This document shows, one piece after another, positions 1 through 10,293 of a stretch of DNA of 52,964 nt; position 1 is the stretch's first letter; each line of letters starts with the position of its first letter. Position numbers and translations under genes: made by a program. The notes under the pieces are model-generated. The model searched no databases, was not told the origin of the DNA, and worked only from the letters and a program-made list of their open reading frames with translations. This DNA comes from Pseudomonadales bacterium (GTDB taxonomy: Bacteria; Pseudomonadota; Gammaproteobacteria; Pseudomonadales; Azotimanducaceae), in contig SLQW01000173.1 of NCBI GenBank assembly GCA_007131295.1, positions 1 to 52,964 of the forward strand, written 5' to 3'.

Positions 1-354
1 ACCAATCTCACCTTCTCCTGGCTGGCCATCACCGGCCCGGTCACCTATGGACTCGTGATCGCGATCGTCGCTGACAACATTTCCGGTGGGATAGCTATTG
101 CGGTGTTCATTGCCTATCTGTCCTCGCTGACGAACGCAGCGTACACCGCGACGCAATATGCGCTGTTCAGCTCGATCATGACCCTGCCCGGGCAGTTCCT
201 GGCTGGATTCACTGGCGCACTGGCTGAAGCAGTCGGCTTTTTCTGGTTCTTCATCAGCTCCGCGGTTATCGGCATACCGGCAATACTGCTCGCTATCTAC
301 CTGGCACGACGGCTCAATCCGGACGAGGTTCCACGACCGGGCCGGGTGGGGTGA
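1..354 (+). CDS. ampG: AmpG-family muropeptide/MFS permease, C-terminal fragment
   Basis: The reading frame is open from the first base of the window, so only the last 117 residues are present and the start lies upstream. They contain about three hydrophobic membrane segments and the stretch YTATQYALFSSIMTLPGQ, which resembles the final helices of AmpG-type permeases. AmpG imports anhydro-muropeptides from the periplasm for cell-wall recycling. AmpD, which processes these compounds in the cytoplasm, is encoded in the same window at 8446-9018. Assignment rests on the C-terminal part only; another MFS carrier of the same family is possible. Confidence 0.7.
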   Translation, partial: TNLTFSWLAITGPVTYGLVIAIVADNISGGIAIAVFIAYLSSLTNAAYTATQYALFSSIMTLPGQFLAGFTGALAEAVGFFWFFISSAVIGIPAILLAIYLARRLNPDEVPRPGRVG

Positions 355-406
355 GCCGGTCGTCCTGCCCTGACTACCGGTTGCCATCATCGCGGCCGGC
401 TCTTCC

Positions 407-435
407 TTGACTCGGTCCCTGCCCTCTTCTACACA
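407..435 (+). promoter_or_regulatory. Possible sigma-70 promoter for the response regulator
   Basis: TTGACT at 407-412 matches the -35 consensus at 5 of 6 positions. After a 17-base spacer, TACACA at 430-435 is a weak -10 (3 of 6). It lies about 45 bases upstream of the chosen ATG at 480. Inferred from pattern only. Confidence 0.3.
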
Positions 436-479
436 GGGGCCTCGCAACGCGATCTGTGCGCCGAAAAGGGAGCGCTTGC

Positions 480-1454
480 ATGGATTCATCCCTGCCCGTG
501 CTGGTGGTGGACGACGCCCGTTTCAGTCGGGCGATCATCACCCGCAGTCTCACCGAAGCGGGGTTCAAGGACGTGCGCTTCGCTGAATCCGGCCCGCAGG
601 CACTGGGAATGCTCGAGGAGCGCTCGGCGGACATCGTCATCTCGGATTGGATGATGCCGGAAATGGATGGGCTCGAACTGACCCGCCGCATCCGCGACAT
701 GGACGAGATCCTCGATCACTTCACCTACGTCATGCTCCTTTCCAGCCAGGAAGAAATGACTGCGATCACCCAGGCCTTCGAGCATGGCGTCGACGACTTC
801 ATCAGCAAGGCGGCGCTGCGAACCTACCTGCTGCCCAGAGTATGGGCGGCCTGTCGTACCGCCGGGTACAACAATGGCCTGCTGGCACGTAACCGTCAGC
901 TGCGCGAGCAGATTGCCACGCTCGAACGACGCAATATGGTCGATGCGCTCACCGGTCTCGGCAACGAGCGCTTCACCGACCGGGCGCTGTCGGACCTGCT
1001 GCGGCAGATTGCTTCCCGGGGCGGTGCCGCATGCGTCATTCTCATCGCCCTTCACAACTATGCGGAACTGGCAGCGAGCCTGGATCCGAGCGACGTCAAC
1101 CGCGTCGTGCGCGCAGCGGCCTCCAGGCTCGAACACCTGGTGAGGCCGATGGATGTGGTTACCCGGCCGCGCCCCGACACGTTCGCTGTACTGGTGCATC
1201 AGCCGAGCATGGACACCTGCAACCGCGAGAGTTTCCGGCGCATCAGAGCCGAACTCGATGGACATAAGCTCGAGACGGCAGCAGGCATTCAGCGGCTGCA
1301 GATCGCCATGACGGTCTGTGCCGCGCACGGACCGGACGGCATTCCGACGCCGGACGAACTTCTGGCCTTCGCCAGGGAAAAGTTGCGCGAAGCGGTCCGG
1401 ACTGGAGAATCCACGGACGGCATCTGGCAGCAGAAGGAGTCCGAGCCCTCATGA
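480..1454 (+). CDS. Response regulator with receiver domain and degenerate GGDEF domain
   Basis: A 324-residue PleD-like protein. The receiver domain covers about residues 5-120, with the acidic pair D11/D12, the predicted phosphoacceptor D56 (in SDWMMPEMDG), S88 and K110 all in place. A GGDEF-type domain follows from about residue 150 (DALTGLGNERF), but the signature loop reads RPDTF at 231-235. Diguanylate cyclase activity is therefore unlikely, and the domain probably acts as a sensor or in dimerisation. The start at 480 is preferred over an upstream GTG at 456 because AAGGGAG lies about 10 bases ahead. The gene ends in an ATGA overlap with the adenosyltransferase gene, so the two are probably translationally coupled. 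No partner histidine kinase is visible. Confidence 0.85.
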   Translation: MDSSLPVLVVDDARFSRAIITRSLTEAGFKDVRFAESGPQALGMLEERSADIVISDWMMPEMDGLELTRRIRDMDEILDHFTYVMLLSSQEEMTAITQAFEHGVDDFISKAALRTYLLPRVWAACRTAGYNNGLLARNRQLREQIATLERRNMVDALTGLGNERFTDRALSDLLRQIASRGGAACVILIALHNYAELAASLDPSDVNRVVRAAASRLEHLVRPMDVVTRPRPDTFAVLVHQPSMDTCNRESFRRIRAELDGHKLETAAGIQRLQIAMTVCAAHGPDGIPTPDELLAFAREKLREAVRTGESTDGIWQQKESEPS

Positions 1455-2008
1455 CGGTACGCATCAACCGGGTCACCACCCGCAGCGGCGACGACGGCCG
1501 TACCGGGCTTGCCGACGGCAGCCGGCTGCCGAAGCATGCACCGCGCATGGAAGCCATCGGCACCGTAGACGAACTCAATGCCCTGCTCGGTCTGTTCCGC
1601 GCCGCGCTCCCGAGAGGCGAGATCGATGATCTCATCGGCGACGTGCAGCAGCGCCTGTTCGATCTCGGCGGCGGCCTGAGCCTGCCCGGCACCGACCGCT
1701 TTCCGCAGGCCGCCGTCGCCGCGCTCGAGCACGCGCTCGCGCACTACAACGCCGGGCTGCCGCCGCTCACGAGCTTCATCCTGCCGGCCGGATCGGAAGT
1801 GGTGGCGCGCTGCCACCTCGCGCGCACGGTCTGCCGCCGCGCCGAGCGTTGCCTGACAGCGCTGGCGGAAGCGGAGCCGGGCACGGACGCGCCGGTGCTT
1901 CGGGTCTACCTCAACCGGCTGTCGGATCTGCTGTTCGTGCTCGCGCGCTGGCTCGCAAGGGAGGATGGTTCGGAAGTGCTCTGGACACCCCGCCCCGAAG
2001 CCGAGTGA
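1451..2008 (+). CDS. PduO-type cob(I)alamin adenosyltransferase
   Basis: A 185-residue protein of usual length for the PduO/MMAB family. It transfers the adenosyl group of ATP to cob(I)alamin to make coenzyme B12. The N-terminal ATP-binding stretch TRSGDDGRTGLADGSR is followed by GTVDELNALLG, and the helical core carries ARTVCRRAER near residue 122, all typical of the family. The ATG overlaps the stop of the response regulator by four bases. A BtuF-like cobalamin-binding protein is encoded nearby on the other strand (7625-8449). This suggests the cell salvages corrinoids, though no B12-dependent enzyme is present here. Confidence 0.9.
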   Translation: MTVRINRVTTRSGDDGRTGLADGSRLPKHAPRMEAIGTVDELNALLGLFRAALPRGEIDDLIGDVQQRLFDLGGGLSLPGTDRFPQAAVAALEHALAHYNAGLPPLTSFILPAGSEVVARCHLARTVCRRAERCLTALAEAEPGTDAPVLRVYLNRLSDLLFVLARWLAREDGSEVLWTPRPEAE

Positions 2009-2192
2009 GTTGCCTTCGCTCGGGCGCGGCTGCGACGCGCATCGGAAACTCGTCTTCGTTCGACACTCGCTTCGTTCGATGGGGTTGCCTTCGTTCGGCG
2101 GCTGCTGCGCAGCCGATCGGAGCACCGCGCCGGGGGCGCGGTACTCCTTCCCACACACCAGCTCGGGGCTGGCGCTCCGATCGGGACGAGCT
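2009..2192. repeat. Convergent intergenic stretch with imperfect repeats
   Basis: No gene is seen. Two imperfect copies of a motif beginning GTTGCCTTCGYTCGG and ending ATCGGA start near 2009 and 2084. An 11-base inverted repeat (CCGATCGGAGC at 2113-2123 with its complement at 2174-2184) brackets the hairpin described separately. The interval separates convergently transcribed genes. Confidence 0.5.
2124..2142. terminator. GC-rich hairpin between convergent genes, possible terminator
   Basis: ACCGCGCC and GGCGCGGT form a perfect 8-bp stem around a GGG loop between the adenosyltransferase (+) and aceF (-) genes. There is no T-run on either side, so intrinsic termination is uncertain. Confidence 0.35.
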
Positions 2193-3941
2193 TCAGAGCA
2201 GCAGGCGGCGGATGTCGCCGAGGGCCTGACAGAGCCAGGTCATGAAGCGTCCCGCTTCGGCGCCGTTGATCGCCCTGTGATCGTAGGAGAGCGACAGCGG
2301 CAGCATGTCGCGCGGAGCGAAGTCCTTGCCGTCCCACACCGGTTTCTTCGTCAAGCGCGACACGCCGAGGATGGCTACTTCCGGCGCATTGACGATGGGC
2401 GTGAACCCGGTACCACCGATGTTGCCGAGGCTGGAGATACTCATGCAGCCACCGCGCATCTCATCGGGCTTGAGCTTCATTTCCCTGGCGCGCCCCCCGA
2501 GTTCGGCGATCTCTTCAGCGAGGGCGAAGATGCCCTTCCTGTCCACGTCGCGAATCACCGGAACCAGCAGGCCTTCCGGCGTATCTACCGCGAATCCGAT
2601 GTTGAAATAGCGCTTGAACACGTAGTGCTCGCCGTCAGCCGCGAACGATCCGTTGAAACGCGGGAACTGCAGCAGCGCCGCCTGCACCGCTTTCATGATG
2701 AACGGCAGGGGCGTCAGCTTGACGCCGGCGCGCTCGGCTTCCGCCTTCAGGTCCCTGCGCAGCGCCTCGAGTTCCGTCACGTCAGCTTCGTCGTGCTGGG
2801 TGACATGAGGCAGGTTGAGCCAGGAGCGATGTAGATTGCTCGCGCCGGTGCGCATGATCCGTGACAGCGGCTCGACGTCGACTTCGCCGAAGCGGGAAAA
2901 GTCCACTTCGGGAATTGCGGGGATGCCCGCGCCGGCGGTACCCGGGCCTGCCTGCATGCGGGCCTTGACGTGGGCGTGGACGTCTTCCTTGAGGATCCGC
3001 CCCTTGTTGCCGCTACCCTCGATCCGGGTCAGCTCGACGCCGAGTTCGCGCGCCAGGCGACGTACCGCCGGGCCCGCATAAACCTTGGCACCAGGGCCAT
3101 CTGCCTCCGCTGCCCGTGGCATCTCGGGCCTTTCCTCGGCCTGCGCGCGCCGGGACGATGACCGGTCTTCATCCTCTTGCTTCTTCTCGTCAACTTCGCC
3201 TTTCGCCTCAGGCGCATCCGACATGTCCGGCGAATCCGACACATCAGAGTCGTCCCCAGCGGCCGCCCCCTGCACTTCGAGGCGAGCGATCAGCGTCCCT
3301 TCACCGACGTTGTCTCCTTCCGAGACTTCGATGGAAAGTACCTTGCCGGCCTGAGGCGCCGGAACTTCCATGGTCGCCTTGTCTGATTCCAACGCCACCA
3401 GGCCCGCGTCTGCTTCGACCTCGTCGCCGACCGCGACCATCACCTCGACCACAGTCACATCGGATGCGTCACCTACATCCGGAACCTTGACTTCGACCTC
3501 CCGCGTGGCGCTGCCACCAGCCTGCTTCCGCTCCTTTGCCTTCGACCGCTTCCCGTCAGCTTCTTCTTCGGAAGGCTCGGCATCTTCTTCGTCAGCAGCT
3601 GCCCTGTCGCGCTCGTCGCTCCGCTCTCGATCCCCGCCACCGTCTTGTTCGTCGCTATCGTCGTGGTCTTGCGCTTCGCCCTGCTCCTGGGCTGCACCGT
3701 TTTCCTCGACCTCGATCTCAGCGATGACGTCACCTTCGGCACAGGTATCACCAACGGCCACACTAAGGCGCTTGACCGTACCGGCCTGCGTGGACGGAAC
3801 CTCCATGGAAGCCTTATCCGACTCGATCACGATCAGAGCGTCGTCGAGGGCGACCTGATCACCTTCGGAGACGCAGAGTTCGATGACCTCCACCTCTGAA
3901 ACATCGCCGATGTCCGGAATGCGGACCTGTTCGATGCTCAT
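2193..3941 (-). CDS. aceF: Pyruvate dehydrogenase E2, dihydrolipoyllysine acetyltransferase
   Basis: A 582-residue E2 core of the pyruvate dehydrogenase complex; it moves the acetyl group from lipoyl-lysine to CoA. Lipoyl domain 1 spans about 1-78 (SDKAS, K43) and lipoyl domain 2 about 147-223 (SDKAT, K188). The E1/E3-binding domain lies near 286-325 and the catalytic domain about 345-582, with active-site DHRAING (H555). The Asn in this motif is a tolerated variant, also seen in other E2p proteins as far as I recall. The linkers at about 79-146 and 224-285 are rich in Asp, Glu and Lys instead of the usual Ala/Pro. AAGGAG stands about 10 bases before the ATG. aceE ends 18 bases upstream. No lpd (E3) gene follows. 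Confidence 0.97.
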   Translation of the reverse strand: MSIEQVRIPDIGDVSEVEVIELCVSEGDQVALDDALIVIESDKASMEVPSTQAGTVKRLSVAVGDTCAEGDVIAEIEVEENGAAQEQGEAQDHDDSDEQDGGGDRERSDERDRAAADEEDAEPSEEEADGKRSKAKERKQAGGSATREVEVKVPDVGDASDVTVVEVMVAVGDEVEADAGLVALESDKATMEVPAPQAGKVLSIEVSEGDNVGEGTLIARLEVQGAAAGDDSDVSDSPDMSDAPEAKGEVDEKKQEDEDRSSSRRAQAEERPEMPRAAEADGPGAKVYAGPAVRRLARELGVELTRIEGSGNKGRILKEDVHAHVKARMQAGPGTAGAGIPAIPEVDFSRFGEVDVEPLSRIMRTGASNLHRSWLNLPHVTQHDEADVTELEALRRDLKAEAERAGVKLTPLPFIMKAVQAALLQFPRFNGSFAADGEHYVFKRYFNIGFAVDTPEGLLVPVIRDVDRKGIFALAEEIAELGGRAREMKLKPDEMRGGCMSISSLGNIGGTGFTPIVNAPEVAILGVSRLTKKPVWDGKDFAPRDMLPLSLSYDHRAINGAEAGRFMTWLCQALGDIRRLLL

Positions 3942-3959
3942 TTCAAGGCGACTCCTTGC

Positions 3960-6635
3960 TCATACCGTTACAGGATCCGGCTTCTCCGGATCGATGCCGA
4001 AGTGGCTGATGGCAGCGCTCACCTCGGAGCTGGCAATCACCTGCCGGTCGGCCAGAGATTTCAGCGCCGCCACGACGATGAACCGCCGGTCGACCTCGAA
4101 GAAGTGTCGCAGCTTCTCCCGCGTATCGCTGCGTCCGTAGCCGTCGGTGCCGAGTACGCGGTACGGGTGCGGCACCCACTCGCGGATCTGATCAGCAAAC
4201 GCCTTCATGTAATCAGTGGCGGCGATCACCGGCGCCTCGACCTCACCGAGGCATTGCGTTACCCAAGGCACCCGGGGCTCCTCTTCCGGATGCAGCAGGT
4301 TCCAGCGCTCCACAGCGAGACCGTCCCGTCGCAGTTCGTTGAAGCTTGTCGCGCTCCAGACGTCCACTGCGACGCCATACTCCTCGCGAAGGATCTGCGC
4401 CGCGGCACGCACTTCGAGAAGTATGGTGCCGGAGCCCAGAAGCTGCACCGCCTTGGAACCTGCGCGAGCCGTCTGAGAGTCGGCCTCGAGTCGGTAGAGC
4501 CCCCGAATAATGCTATCGGCACAGTTCGCAGGCATCTCCGGCTGCACGTAGTTCTCGTTCATCACGGTGATGTAGTAGAAAACGTCGTCCTGCTCCACGT
4601 ACATGCGCCGCATGCCTTCACGGATGATCACCGCGAGTTCGTAGGCATAGGTCGGATCGTAGGCGATGCAGTTCGGAATCGTGGCGGCGAGCAGGTGGCT
4701 GTGGCCGTCCTGATGCTGCAGCCCCTCTCCGTTCAGCGTTGTGCGTCCGGCAGTGCCACCGAGCAGAAAGCCGCGTGCCTGGATGTCGCCTGCCGCCCAG
4801 GCGAGATCACCGATGCGCTGAAAGCCGAACATGGAGTAGAAGATGTAGAATGGCACCAGCGGAAAATCGTTAGAGCTGTAGGACGTGGCCGCAGCGATCC
4901 AGGCCGACATGGATCCCGCTTCATTGATCCCTTCCTCGAGCACCTGGCCATCCGCGGTTTCCTTGTAGGGAGCGATGGCGCCCGAATCCACCGGTTCGTA
5001 GAGCTGGCCCGCGGACGAGTAAATTCCCAACTGACGAAAAAGGCCCTCCATGCCAAACGTGCGCGCCTCGTCTGGAATGATCGGCACGATGCGGTCCTTA
5101 AGCTCCTTGTCCCGCAAAAGCGTGCTGAGAATGCGGACAAAAGCCATGGTGGTGGAAATCTCGCGGTCGCCCGAGCCTTTGAGCACGTTCTCGAAGCGCT
5201 CGAGTTCGGGCACCGGCAGCTCCGCGCTCTGCTTGCGACGAGTGGGAATCTCACCACCGAGCTCCTCACGCTGGCGGCGCATGTAGACCATCTCCGGACT
5301 GTCCGCCGCCGGCCGGTAGTAAGGCACCTCCTCGAGCTGGGCATCGGTGAGGGGAATGTTGAAGCGGTCGCGAAAGTGTTTGAGATCATCAAGGCCGAGC
5401 TTCTTGGCCTGATGCGCGGTGTTCTCGCTCTCCCCCGACTCCCCCATGCCGTAACCCTTGACAGTCTTCGCCAGGATCACCGTCGGCTCACCCTTGTGGT
5501 TCACCGCAGCATGGTAGGCAGCGTAGACCTTGTAGGGGTCGTGGCCACCGCGATTGAGCCGCATGATGTCGTCGTCCGACAGATGCTCCACCATCTTCAG
5601 CAGGTCCGGGTCAGTACCGAAGAAGTGTTCCCGCGTGAAGGCACCGCCCTTGGCCTTGTAGTTCTGGTATTCGCCGTCGACGGTCTCGTTCATCCGCTGC
5701 AGCAGCTTGCCATGCTCGTCGCTCTCGAACAGCGGGTCCCAGTGGCGCCCCCAGATCACCTTGATGACGTTCCAGCCGGCGCCCCGGAAAACGCCTTCGA
5801 GTTCCTGAATAATCTTGCCGTTGCCGCGTACGGGTCCATCCAGGCGCTGAAGGTTGCAGTTGATCACGAAGATCAGATTGTCGAGGCCTTCGCGGCCGGC
5901 AAGCGAGATGGCGCCCAGCGACTCTGGCTCATCGCACTCACCATCGCCGAGGAAGGCCCATACCTTTCGGTCATGCCTCGGAACAAGGTCCCGGGCATCG
6001 AGGTACTTCATGATGTGGGCCTGGTAGATGGCCATGATCGGCCCGAGCCCCATGGATACCGTCGGGAACTGCCAGTAATCCGGCATCAACCACGGATGCG
6101 GATACGACGACAGGCCTTGCCCGTCCACTTCCTGGCGGAAGTTGTCGAGCTGGGCCTCGCTCAGACGACCCTCGAGGTAGCTACGGGCATAGATACCCGG
6201 TGAACTGTGGCCCTGGAAGTAGACGAGATCACCAGAGTGTTCTTCGTTCGCACCGCGGAAGAAATAGTTGAAGCCGACGTCGTAGAGCGTTGCTGACGAG
6301 GCAAAGCTGGCGATGTGCCCACCAATACCCGGATCTTCCTGGTTCGCACGCATCACCATGGCAAGTGCATTCCAACGGATCAGAGAGCGAATGCGACGAT
6401 CCATGAAAAGGTCGCCGGGCATGCGCGCCTCGCGCGTCGGGGGAATGGTATTCCGGTACGGCGTGGTGATCGTGTAAGGCAGCCGCGCTCCGGTCTGGGT
6501 CATACGCGCCGAGAGCCGCTCGAGCAGCACATTCGCCCGCCCGGGACCCTGAAACTCGAGCACCGACTCGAGGGCATCGAGCCACTCCCGAGTCTCGGCA
6601 GGATCCTCGTCCTCTATGCCCCTGGGAAACGCCAT
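3960..6635 (-). CDS. aceE: Pyruvate dehydrogenase E1 component, homodimeric type
   Basis: An 891-residue thiamine-diphosphate enzyme that decarboxylates pyruvate and acetylates the lipoyl groups of AceF. The length matches the enterobacterial protein (about 887). The ThDP/Mg motif begins GDGE at 230-233 and ends NCN at 259-261. The ATG at 6635 (MAFPRGIEDED) is preferred over an in-frame ATG six codons upstream because AGGAG lies 8 bases before it. It sits between mak (45 bases upstream) and aceF, so it may share a transcript with the ampD-btuF-mak genes. Confidence 0.97.
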   Translation of the reverse strand: MAFPRGIEDEDPAETREWLDALESVLEFQGPGRANVLLERLSARMTQTGARLPYTITTPYRNTIPPTREARMPGDLFMDRRIRSLIRWNALAMVMRANQEDPGIGGHIASFASSATLYDVGFNYFFRGANEEHSGDLVYFQGHSSPGIYARSYLEGRLSEAQLDNFRQEVDGQGLSSYPHPWLMPDYWQFPTVSMGLGPIMAIYQAHIMKYLDARDLVPRHDRKVWAFLGDGECDEPESLGAISLAGREGLDNLIFVINCNLQRLDGPVRGNGKIIQELEGVFRGAGWNVIKVIWGRHWDPLFESDEHGKLLQRMNETVDGEYQNYKAKGGAFTREHFFGTDPDLLKMVEHLSDDDIMRLNRGGHDPYKVYAAYHAAVNHKGEPTVILAKTVKGYGMGESGESENTAHQAKKLGLDDLKHFRDRFNIPLTDAQLEEVPYYRPAADSPEMVYMRRQREELGGEIPTRRKQSAELPVPELERFENVLKGSGDREISTTMAFVRILSTLLRDKELKDRIVPIIPDEARTFGMEGLFRQLGIYSSAGQLYEPVDSGAIAPYKETADGQVLEEGINEAGSMSAWIAAATSYSSNDFPLVPFYIFYSMFGFQRIGDLAWAAGDIQARGFLLGGTAGRTTLNGEGLQHQDGHSHLLAATIPNCIAYDPTYAYELAVIIREGMRRMYVEQDDVFYYITVMNENYVQPEMPANCADSIIRGLYRLEADSQTARAGSKAVQLLGSGTILLEVRAAAQILREEYGVAVDVWSATSFNELRRDGLAVERWNLLHPEEEPRVPWVTQCLGEVEAPVIAATDYMKAFADQIREWVPHPYRVLGTDGYGRSDTREKLRHFFEVDRRFIVVAALKSLADRQVIASSEVSAAISHFGIDPEKPDPVTV

Positions 6636-6680
6636 GACGATGACTCCTAGCAATCGCGGCGGCCATCCGCCGTCGCGAAC

Positions 6681-7625
6681 TCAATCGACTGCCCGTTGCC
6701 CCAACCAAGCCGCTCCGCGAACACCGCTGGCATCTCCGAACCGAGCCGGCTCAATGCGCGTACGCACGCGGTCGCTGAACACGAAGCGATCCCAGCAACG
6801 GGGGAGCACATCATAAAGCATGCGCACCTGAGATAGCCCGCCGCCGAGCACGATGACATCAGGATCCAGGACGTTGATGACGATTGCGAGCGCGGCGGCG
6901 AGCTGCCACTGATGCAGTTCGAGCGCCGAACGCGCAAGCAACGCCTGCGCTGCACCAGCGTCCTCTGCGAGCGCGACCAGCGCCCGCGCGTCCGCCACCT
7001 CGCACCCGAACGCGCGGGCGGTTGTGGCCAATCCCGGTCCGCTCAGCCAGGTCTCGACGCAATCCTGTCTGCCACAGTAGCAGCGCCGCGCAGGCAGGGC
7101 AGCGAGCCGGTCGCGAACGGCTTCCGGCGCGCCCGCCAACGCGGGCATGGGATTGTGGCCCCACTCCCCGGCAATGCCGTTGGGCCCCGCCAGGAGCGCA
7201 CCGTTCACGACTATACCGCCACCAACTCCGGTGCCGAGGATGACCCCGAACACCGTGCCCGCACCCGCACCGGCGCCGTCGGTGGCCTCGGACAGGACGA
7301 AGCAGTCCGCATCGTTGGCGACGGCGACCGGATTATCCAAGCGATCGGCGAGATCCTGAGGCAGCGGGCGACCGTTGAGCCAGGTGGAGTTGCAGTTCTT
7401 CATGAGCCCTGTTTCCGGAATCACCGAGCCGGGCGTGCCGACGCCGATACTCGCCAGGGCGCCGCAGGCCGCCTCTGCCCGGTCGCGCAGGCCAGCGATG
7501 GCATCGAGTGTTTGCCCGTAGTCACCATGAGGCGAAGCGATGCGCTCGCGGAAGACCTCCCTCCCGTCGGCCGCAAGCACCAGGGTCTCGATCTTGGTAC
7601 CGCCGACATCGATCCCGAGATGCAT
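6681..7625 (-). CDS. mak: ROK-family sugar kinase, Mak-like fructokinase
   Basis: A 314-residue ROK kinase that phosphorylates a hexose with ATP in the cytoplasm. It has the phosphate-binding DVGGTK at 6-11, NSTWLNG at 79-85, ANDAD with the catalytic Asp near 105, and GEWGHNP at 153-159. The ROK zinc site is H157 with C182, C184 and C189. The STWLNG and GEWGHNPxP wording matches E. coli Mak more closely than NagK, but a glucosamine-type substrate is not excluded. The ATG overlaps the stop of the btuF-like gene (ATGA). Confidence 0.85.
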   Translation of the reverse strand: MHLGIDVGGTKIETLVLAADGREVFRERIASPHGDYGQTLDAIAGLRDRAEAACGALASIGVGTPGSVIPETGLMKNCNSTWLNGRPLPQDLADRLDNPVAVANDADCFVLSEATDGAGAGAGTVFGVILGTGVGGGIVVNGALLAGPNGIAGEWGHNPMPALAGAPEAVRDRLAALPARRCYCGRQDCVETWLSGPGLATTARAFGCEVADARALVALAEDAGAAQALLARSALELHQWQLAAALAIVINVLDPDVIVLGGGLSQVRMLYDVLPRCWDRFVFSDRVRTRIEPARFGDASGVRGAAWLGQRAVD

Positions 7626-8445
7626 CAGAGTGCGCCTGCCAGCTCGGCACACAGCGCTTCCGCACCTTCGATGACTCGCGGACCCGGCCGCACCAGCAGA
7701 TCCGGATCCATGTCCAGGACCACCGTCCCCAGAGGCAGCAATATGCCGGACGGAAGGGGCGCACCACTCAGATTCAGCACCGCGTCCAGCTCCGCCGTCA
7801 GCAGACGCTCGCGCGACAGCTCCACCACGGGGCCAGCCGTGGTCGCAAAGGGATTGGCGGCGCCGCAGTGGGCGAGGACATCCGTGAGGAAGTGATCCCG
7901 AGCCAGCGTCAAGGGAGGCTTGCTCGCGATCAGGGGCAGCACCTGACGCGTCGGCGCAGCAGAAATGCCGGATAGGGCGTCGATACGCCCGCGGAGATCC
8001 TGCGCGAGGTCTCCTCCGCCCCCCAGAATATCCGTCAGCACCGCGAGCTCCCGAGCGATGTCAGCGAGGCTGCGAGGCTCGGAGACGTATACGGGTGCCC
8101 CGAGTGACTCCAGGCGCCTGAGCCGTGAGGGTGTCAGCGTCGCTCCCCAAACCAGAATCCAATCGGGCCTCGCCGCCACGAGCGCCTCGAACGACAGCGT
8201 AAAGGCATCACCCACGCGCGGAACGTTCTGCGCACCGGGAGGATGGTCGGCATACGCGACCGTGGCCACCACCTGCGCACCATGGCCGAGCGCGAACAGA
8301 CTCTCCGCGAGGTGCGGCGAGAGCGCGGCGATCCGCTCCGGGGGCCGCGGCGGGACGTCGATATTCCGGCCCCAGCCGTCGACCGGGGTCGTCGCGCCGA
8401 CGGCGGCGCTGCAGAAAAACAGCACAAGCCCCGCGCACAGCATCC

Positions 8446-8449
<4 letters not shown>
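7625..8449 (-). CDS. btuF: BtuF-like periplasmic cobalamin-binding protein
   Basis: A 274-residue helical-backbone metal-receptor family protein with an N-terminal signal peptide (about residues 1-19, hydrophobic LCAGLVLFFCSAAVGA). Family features include RIAALSPHLAESLFALG, the NVPRVGD turn and DWILVWG. Such proteins deliver cobalamin, or in some relatives haem or siderophores, to an inner-membrane ABC importer. The importer genes (btuCD) are not next to it. The ATG overlaps the ampD stop, and its own stop overlaps the mak start, giving tight coupling. Cobalamin as ligand is inferred from family resemblance and the adenosyltransferase gene nearby. Confidence 0.75.
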
Positions 8450-9964
<1,515 letters not shown>

Positions 9965-9978
9965 AGGGACACGGAGCC

Positions 9979-10143
9979 GTGAACCAGCAGGAAGGACTCG
10001 AGACGTCACCCCCGATCGAACCATCCCAGAAGGGCCGGTCGGATGATTTCCATCCCTGGCGGCTGCTCGGGGCCCTGGCCATGGTGCTGCTGGGGCTGGC
10101 CGGCATCGCGGCCCTGGTGGACTTCCTGGTTCTGGGCTGGTGA
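9979..10143 (+). CDS. Small single-pass membrane protein, function unknown
   Basis: A 54-residue open frame starting GTG at 9979 with AAGGGA about 10 bases ahead. A polar, proline-containing N-terminus (to about residue 25) precedes one hydrophobic helix (about 29-52, LLGALAMVLLGLAGIAALVDF). It begins 14 bases after the nadC stop and is probably cotranscribed. I do not recognise a family. The charged N-terminus, hydrophobic tail and good ribosome site argue for a real gene, but it is too short to be certain. Confidence 0.5.
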   Translation: MNQQEGLETSPPIEPSQKGRSDDFHPWRLLGALAMVLLGLAGIAALVDFLVLGW

Positions 10144-10170
10144 CGCGCCCGGCACCGGGCGCGTTCGAGC

Positions 10171-10246
<76 letters not shown>

Positions 10247-10293
10247 GGAAGGCGGCGGAGATTATACGCCCGTGCAGGCCGAAGCAACCGGCG

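Noticed and set aside
2193-2300. DHRAING in AceF as a broken catalytic motif
   Set aside because: The Asn variant occurs in functional pyruvate dehydrogenase E2 proteins.
4002-6203. A 733-codon open frame on the plus strand opposite aceE
   Set aside because: It is the antisense shadow of a well-conserved aceE gene in high-GC DNA; no motif and no ribosome site.
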